Position numbers and translations under genes: made by a program | From: a bacterium | GTDB lineage: Bacteria > ARS69 | Assembly (NCBI GenBank): GCA_025774865.1 | Contig: JALGZO010000315.1 | Location: 1 to 9,597, forward strand | Direction: 5' to 3' | DNA length: 9,597 nt | Notes under the pieces: generated by a model | The model's input: only the letters and a program-made list of their open reading frames with translations | Told to the model about the DNA's origin: nothing | Database searches by the model: none | In this document: in pieces, positions 5,719 to 9,597 of the stretch | How positions within the stretch are numbered: the stretch's first letter is position 1 | Layout: each line of letters begins with the position of its first letter

Positions 5719-7496
5719 GCGCCATCTGCGGAATCCACAGCCCCGGCGATCCCGGTCGGGCAGCTCCCGAGATTCTCGAACGAATGCTGGCCGCCCTCGC
5801 CCTTAACGGCGAGACCACGCGATCGTTCGTCGATCCGAAGTCCGGCCTGGCGCTCGGCCGCGTGGCCCGACCGGAGCCGGCTCGGCCGGGGGATCCGAGT
5901 CCGGAGTGGCACGAGAGCGACCACGTCGTGGTGGCGCTCGAGGGGATCGTCGCGAGCGACCCGGAGCATCGGGCGGCGCCGGCTCGAAGTGTCGCCCGCA
6001 CTCTCGAGGCGGACGAAACCGGCTTCCCCGCCGGGCTTCACGGACAGTTCGGGCTCGCGGCCTGGAGCTCCGTCTCGCGAACGCTGCGGCTGGCGCGCGA
6101 CCCGCTCGGGGCCGGCGATCTGTACTGGTTCCACGATCCTGCTACCGGCCTCGCGGTGTTCTCCAGCGAGCTCAAGGGCCTCGTCGGTCACCCCGCTGTT
6201 CCCCGGCGGGTCGATCCCGAAGCCCTGGCGGCACTCCTGGCGATCGGTTACCTGCCGGCGCCGCTCTGCCCGTTTCGAGACGTTCACAAGATGTTCGCGG
6301 GCGAGGTCGTCGAGCTGGACCGCCGCGGGCGCGCCGCCGCCCGGCGCTACTGGACGATGCCGGCGTACGCTCCGCGGCGCGCCGGCGGTGACGAGCTCGC
6401 CGCCGAGGCCCGGCAGTTGGTTCTCGACCGCTTCGCGTGCGTCGTCGACGGGCAGGAGCGAATCGGGGTGTTCCTCAGTGGTGGCGTCGACTCCACGATC
6501 GCACTGGGCGTTCTCGATCTGATCGGGATTCCGGAGCTGCCCTCCTTCGCGTTCGGCTCTCGGATCGGTCCGGCGCGCTACGCCGAGGATCTCGCCTGGG
6601 CGAAGCGCGCGGCCGACGCGCGGGGAGCCCCGTTCCATCCGGTCGTCATCGAACCCGGTCACGATCCGGTACCCCGGCTCGAGGAGGTGTGGCGCCATTT
6701 CGATGATCCCGTGCTGAGTCCGAACGCCTACACGAGGTTCCTCCTGGCCGAGGCCGCGCACCGGGACGATGTTCCCATGTGTGTCGGAGGCTCCACGGCC
6801 GGCTCCTTGTTCGGAACGAACTCCGACGAATCCGTCGCGAAGATGATTCGAAAGTCCGGCGCGACGAGCCCGCCCGCGCTCCTGGCCCACCGCTTCAACC
6901 GCATCTTCCCCTTCGATGAGATCGGTGACCTGCTGGCCGAGCCGCCGGAGAGCCCGGGTCGGATCGGGCTCGACCTCGCCGAGCGCTACTGCGCCGACAT
7001 CGACACGGACAGCGTCGGAGAGGTGATCAAACTGGCGATGTTGCGCATCGCGGGCGCGGAGAAGTCCACGGCCACCCAGAATCGAAGCGCGAGGCTCGCC
7101 GGGGTGAACGTGCGCCACCCGTTCCGTGACGTCGCCATTCTCGAGTTCAGCCGAACGATCCCGATCGATCTCAAGGGGCGACGCGATCCGGAGCAATCGA
7201 AGCACCTGCTGAAGCGCGCGTTCCGCGACGTCCTACCGGCCGAGATCGCGGCGCGCGAGAAGATCGGGTATCCCAGTTACTACTGGACGGGCGGTGAGAT
7301 CGACTCGCTCGCGGAAACGCTGCTCTCTCCCCGAGCCGTAGAGCGGGCCGGATTGTTCCGACCGGACCGTGTTCAGCAGATCCTCGACGAGGATCGGGCG
7401 AGCGGGAAGAAGTCGGCCGGGAAACGCACGTGGGCCCTGCTGACGATGCAGGCTTGGCACGCGTTCTACATCGAGGGACGCGAATCGCTCGTCTGA
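5715..7496 (+). CDS. Asparagine-synthetase-like protein (class II amidotransferase + ATP-pyrophosphatase domains), diverged active sites
   Basis: The 593-residue protein has the two-domain layout of AsnB. The N-terminal half starts M-S-A-I-C-G-I and contains RDPLGAGDLYW and FSSELKGL; the C-terminal half has the PP-loop FLSGGVDST (S255-T261) and AREKIGYPSYYW near the end. The TTG at 5715 is the only start that includes the ICGI motif; it overlaps the exonuclease stop (TTGA). The enzyme class activates a carboxylate as acyl-AMP and attacks it with ammonia or an amine. Several key features are altered. The cysteine is residue 5, not 2. The NGEIYN glutamine-binding motif reads LEGIVAS. The second acidic loop, GDGGDELFGG in the family, reads GGSTAGSLFG (about 358-367), losing its acidic residues. 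Glutamine-dependent asparagine synthesis is therefore doubtful. A diverged amide- or lactam-forming role or loss of one activity is possible. The 3' end overlaps a convergent gene by 31 bp. Confidence 0.85.
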   Translation: MSAICGIHSPGDPGRAAPEILERMLAALALNGETTRSFVDPKSGLALGRVARPEPARPGDPSPEWHESDHVVVALEGIVASDPEHRAAPARSVARTLEADETGFPAGLHGQFGLAAWSSVSRTLRLARDPLGAGDLYWFHDPATGLAVFSSELKGLVGHPAVPRRVDPEALAALLAIGYLPAPLCPFRDVHKMFAGEVVELDRRGRAAARRYWTMPAYAPRRAGGDELAAEARQLVLDRFACVVDGQERIGVFLSGGVDSTIALGVLDLIGIPELPSFAFGSRIGPARYAEDLAWAKRAADARGAPFHPVVIEPGHDPVPRLEEVWRHFDDPVLSPNAYTRFLLAEAAHRDDVPMCVGGSTAGSLFGTNSDESVAKMIRKSGATSPPALLAHRFNRIFPFDEIGDLLAEPPESPGRIGLDLAERYCADIDTDSVGEVIKLAMLRIAGAEKSTATQNRSARLAGVNVRHPFRDVAILEFSRTIPIDLKGRRDPEQSKHLLKRAFRDVLPAEIAAREKIGYPSYYWTGGEIDSLAETLLSPRAVERAGLFRPDRVQQILDEDRASGKKSAGKRTWALLTMQAWHAFYIEGRESLV

Positions 7497-8494
7497 GCGG
7501 GGTCGTACGTTTCGAGCTCGCGGCGACCGAACTCCGCGAGCTGGCGCGTCGCGGTCCGCCAGTCTTCCCGGCGGCGCACGACCTCTGTCGCGGCCAGTTT
7601 CACGAACGTATAGGCCTTGTAGAACGGCGTCAGGGTCCGGGCACCTTGGCCCATGATCTCTTCGTAAGTCATGAGGAATCGCCGCGACGACTCATGGGCC
7701 GCGCTTACCCCGCGTCCCGTACGCCACGCGTGTCGCTCGAGGTGCGCCAGGAAGTGCCCCACGTCGAGCGCGGCGTCGCCGACGCCGACCTCGTCGAGGT
7801 CCAGCCCCCAGATCGCAGCGCCATCCCAGAGCAGGTTCGCGTAGTAGAAGTCCTTGTGGATGACGACCGGCGAGCCCACCGAGGCCATTCGAGACGAAGC
7901 GGCGTCGAGGGCGCGGGCCAGACCCCGTTCGTCTTCCGCCGAGAGATGGGAGCGGATCTCGTCGAACCAGCCCTCCAGCCGCGCGAGTCTCCCCCCGGTC
8001 GGGACGAACCTCAGACCCTCGGGCGGATCACACCCGTGGAGCCGGGCGAGCCACGTTCCGGCGAGCTCGAACGGCGCGACGCTCGCATCGGTTTCGATGA
8101 AGTCGCGGAGGTCGATGCCGTCGATGCCGCTCTGCAGGACGAGCCCGAGCTCCTCGATGAAACTCAACGCCGCGGGGAGCCGGGTCCGGCCCGCGTCGGA
8201 GAACGCGAGGGCGCCGAGCTCGATCTGCCGGTCGTACATGCGCCGCGCCCGCCGTCGGCTGCGGTAGAGCTTCCCGATGAGCCCGCCCCGGCTCTCCGCG
8301 CTCGAGTCGCCCACCGGCGTGTAGCGGATCGTGCAGCGCTGCCCGACCTTGTGACTCAGGATCGTCGCGTGGTGACCCCGCGCCGAACGCGGGTGCGTCG
8401 CGCGATCCAGGATCTCCTGCATCGCCACCGAATCGAGGGCTCGCTCCAGAGCCGGAAGGGCCGGGTCGAGCATGGTCCCGGGCGAGGTCGCCAT
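7466..8494 (-). CDS. APH/choline-kinase-fold phosphotransferase
   Basis: This 342-residue cytoplasmic protein probably transfers phosphate from a nucleotide to an unknown small molecule. Motifs seen: GGLIGKLYR (candidate N-lobe nucleotide-binding lysine), the catalytic loop IHKDFYYANLL (H213, D215, N220; Brenner-type HxDxxxxN) and the metal loop GLDLDEVGVGDAALDVGHF (D232, D234). The frame stays open to 8962 but everything above the ATG at 8494 lies antisense-offset over the preceding kinase, so that extension is spurious. The ATG has GGGAGG nine bases upstream and begins one base after the upstream kinase's TGA, giving a coupled two-gene operon. The C-terminus ends inside the convergent Asn-synthetase-like gene. 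Members of this superfamily include aminoglycoside, homoserine, choline and sugar kinases; nothing here points to antibiotic resistance. Confidence 0.85.
   Translation of the reverse strand: MATSPGTMLDPALPALERALDSVAMQEILDRATHPRSARGHHATILSHKVGQRCTIRYTPVGDSSAESRGGLIGKLYRSRRRARRMYDRQIELGALAFSDAGRTRLPAALSFIEELGLVLQSGIDGIDLRDFIETDASVAPFELAGTWLARLHGCDPPEGLRFVPTGGRLARLEGWFDEIRSHLSAEDERGLARALDAASSRMASVGSPVVIHKDFYYANLLWDGAAIWGLDLDEVGVGDAALDVGHFLAHLERHAWRTGRGVSAAHESSRRFLMTYEEIMGQGARTLTPFYKAYTFVKLAATEVVRRREDWRTATRQLAEFGRRELETYDPAQTSDSRPSM
7515..7542. repeat. Inverted repeat just beyond the convergent gene ends
   Basis: AGCTCGCGG (7515-7523) and CCGCGAGCT (7534-7542) form a perfect 9-bp stem with a 10-base loop. 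It begins 19 bases after the Asn-synthetase-like stop codon, inside the 3' coding part of the convergent kinase. No T-run follows on either side, so it is at best a weak or factor-assisted transcription end or mRNA 3' stabiliser. Confidence 0.3.
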
Positions 8495-8495
8495 G

Positions 8496-9597
8496 TCACC
8501 GTACCTCCCACGCGGCGAGACGCTCTTGGGCCCGGCGCAGGAGCCGCCGACCGGGCCGCTGCCCCTCGCTGACCGCGACGCCCCGGGCGAGGTCGCCTTC
8601 CAGCGCCCGTACACCCTTTCGCGCGAGCGCGATGACCAGGTAGAGGCGGGCGGCCAGCCCGAGGTCCGGGTCGCAGCGTTCGCGGTCGACTTCGTCCAGG
8701 AACACTTCGGCGAGCGCGCGCAGCTCCGCTCGATCGAACCGCAACGCTTGCTCCTCGAGGATGGCCGCGAAGTTCCCCACGTCGATCGCACCGTCACCGA
8801 GGCAAGCTCGATCGAGGTCGACGATGCCCACACGATCCTCCTGCAGCAGGAGTTGGTCGGGTTTGAAGTCGCCGTGAACGAGCTCGAGAGGTCGTGAGGG
8901 AAGCTCGACGATCCGACCGCGCAAACGCTCGATGAGGGTCCCCAGCTCTTCGAGGAGAGCATCGCCCCCGGGAGTCAGACGTCCCGCCCGACTCGCGAGG
9001 CCGTCGAGGTCCCCCGCGAGAGTGCGACGCGTTCCGCTCTCCAGGCGCATCGACTGGAACGCTCCGATCGCTCGTGCGGCCGTCCGGACGAGGCCCTCCG
9101 CCCCGTTGGTCACGCCCGTGCCCGTCTTCAACCGACCCGCCAAATCGTCGCCGGTGAGCAGTTCCATCAGCACGAGCTCGTCCGGGCGCACCCGGCCGAG
9201 GGGGCGCGGAATCACGAGACCCCTCTCCATCGCCTGCGGTCCGAGGGACTGGAGCTTGCCGCGAACCTCGGCGGCGAGAGACGCCCGCCGGTACACCTTC
9301 CCGATCGCCGTCCCGCCGTCCGTCTCGTACCGCAACACGGCCGAGCGGTGCGCGCGGTAGCGCAGAACCTGCACCCGCCGAACGGGCGACGGTCCCTCTC
9401 CTCCGTCGAGCTCCGTGAGCGATACCGCTTCCCGAAGCGCCGGCACCTTGCGGTCAGCCGGAAACACCTCGACGAAACACGGCTCGTCCGGGAGAAGAAA
9501 CGCACCGCCCGGCGTGCGCTCGTCTCGATCGTGATACTTCTTTCGACGGATTCGGCTCAGCCTTTCGAGCGGAGCCCAGGTCAAGGTGACGTACTCC
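8496..9597 (-). CDS. APH/choline-kinase-fold phosphotransferase, 5' end beyond the window
   Basis: This is a second small-molecule kinase of the same fold, directly upstream of the first. Seen motifs: VQVLRYRAHRSAVLRY, then TAIGKVYRR (candidate nucleotide-binding lysine), the catalytic loop LVHGDFKPDQLLL (counting from the TTG at 9584: H237, D239) and VDLDRACLGDGAIDVGNF (D256, D258). The usual Asn of HxDxxxxN is Gln (Q244), a variant I know from bacterial phosphotransferase-family proteins and not necessarily inactivating. A TTG at 9584 is the first start-like codon, but the frame continues open to the edge (reading EYVT before it) and no ribosome site precedes it, so the gene is most likely truncated by the window. 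An additional N-terminal part (about 1-60, FVEVFPADRKVPAL) precedes the kinase lobe and is not found in the downstream paralogue. Substrate unknown. Confidence 0.82.
   Translation of the reverse strand, partial: EYVTLTWAPLERLSRIRRKKYHDRDERTPGGAFLLPDEPCFVEVFPADRKVPALREAVSLTELDGGEGPSPVRRVQVLRYRAHRSAVLRYETDGGTAIGKVYRRASLAAEVRGKLQSLGPQAMERGLVIPRPLGRVRPDELVLMELLTGDDLAGRLKTGTGVTNGAEGLVRTAARAIGAFQSMRLESGTRRTLAGDLDGLASRAGRLTPGGDALLEELGTLIERLRGRIVELPSRPLELVHGDFKPDQLLLQEDRVGIVDLDRACLGDGAIDVGNFAAILEEQALRFDRAELRALAEVFLDEVDRERCDPDLGLAARLYLVIALARKGVRALEGDLARGVAVSEGQRPGRRLLRRAQERLAAWEVR
8504..8509 (-). promoter_or_regulatory. Shine-Dalgarno (GGGAGG) for the downstream phosphotransferase
   Basis: GGGAGG on the minus strand lies within the last codons of the upstream kinase gene, nine bases before the ATG at 8494. 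It fixes that start and supports translational coupling across the TGA-C-ATG junction. Confidence 0.65.

Noticed and set aside
5418-7205. A 595-residue minus-strand frame antisense to the Asn-synthetase-like gene
   Set aside because: No motif or start context; the plus strand carries the PP-loop and amidotransferase motifs.
8495-8962. Upstream extension of the downstream kinase frame to 8962
   Set aside because: Ser-rich shadow translation over the upstream kinase's catalytic region. The ATG at 8494 has a strong Shine-Dalgarno.
7466-9597. Aminoglycoside-resistance genes
   Set aside because: The fold and Brenner-type loops match the broad APH superfamily, but nothing specific to known resistance enzymes is seen and most family members are metabolic kinases of unknown substrate.

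Overview
The window is GC-rich bacterial DNA, densely coded on both strands. Two of its genes encode large secreted proteins that end in a PNP...GRLVR...GVYF...K type C-terminal tail (FlgD-Ig-like / type IX-like sorting domain). Such tails, together with reprolysin-like metallopeptidases and BNR-propeller proteins, are common in FCB-group bacteria and neighbouring candidate phyla (for example Eisenbacteria- or Krumholzibacteria-like metagenome lineages). That placement is an inference; no rRNA or other lineage marker is present.

Layout. (a) 1-1972: a secreted zinc metallopeptidase of the HExxHxxxxxH class on the + strand, missing its start and propeptide. A piece of the missing propeptide is readable immediately beside it on the opposite strand (1 to about 163). 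The 5' end of the gene is therefore inverted or chimeric. (b) 1994-2024: a strong intrinsic terminator for the peptidase. (c) 2033-4570, minus: a secreted BNR/Asp-box beta-propeller protein with signal peptide and C-terminal sorting tail, convergent with the peptidase. (d) 4571-4812: a divergent intergenic region with two palindromic elements and candidate promoters. (e) 4813-5718, plus: a stand-alone 5'-3' exonuclease/flap endonuclease, apparently leaderless. It overlaps by four bases (TTGA) with (f) 5715-7496, plus: an asparagine-synthetase-like protein whose glutaminase half and second acidic loop are degenerate. (g) 7466-8494 and 8496-9597, minus: two tandem APH/choline-kinase-fold phosphotransferases separated by one base after the stop codon. 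The upstream one runs off the right edge of the window. The downstream one overlaps the tail of the Asn-synthetase-like gene by 31 bp.

How the genes fit together. The left half looks like an exported-protein neighbourhood. The right half combines nucleic-acid maintenance (flap endonuclease) with a diverged ATP-dependent amide-forming enzyme and two small-molecule kinases facing it. Asn-synthetase homologues with APH-like kinases occur in some modified-peptide (lasso-like) loci, but no precursor, leader-binding protein or protease is visible here, so that reading is only a lead. The most notable item is the inverted propeptide fragment at the left edge. No tRNA, rRNA, CRISPR array, insertion sequence or integrase was seen.
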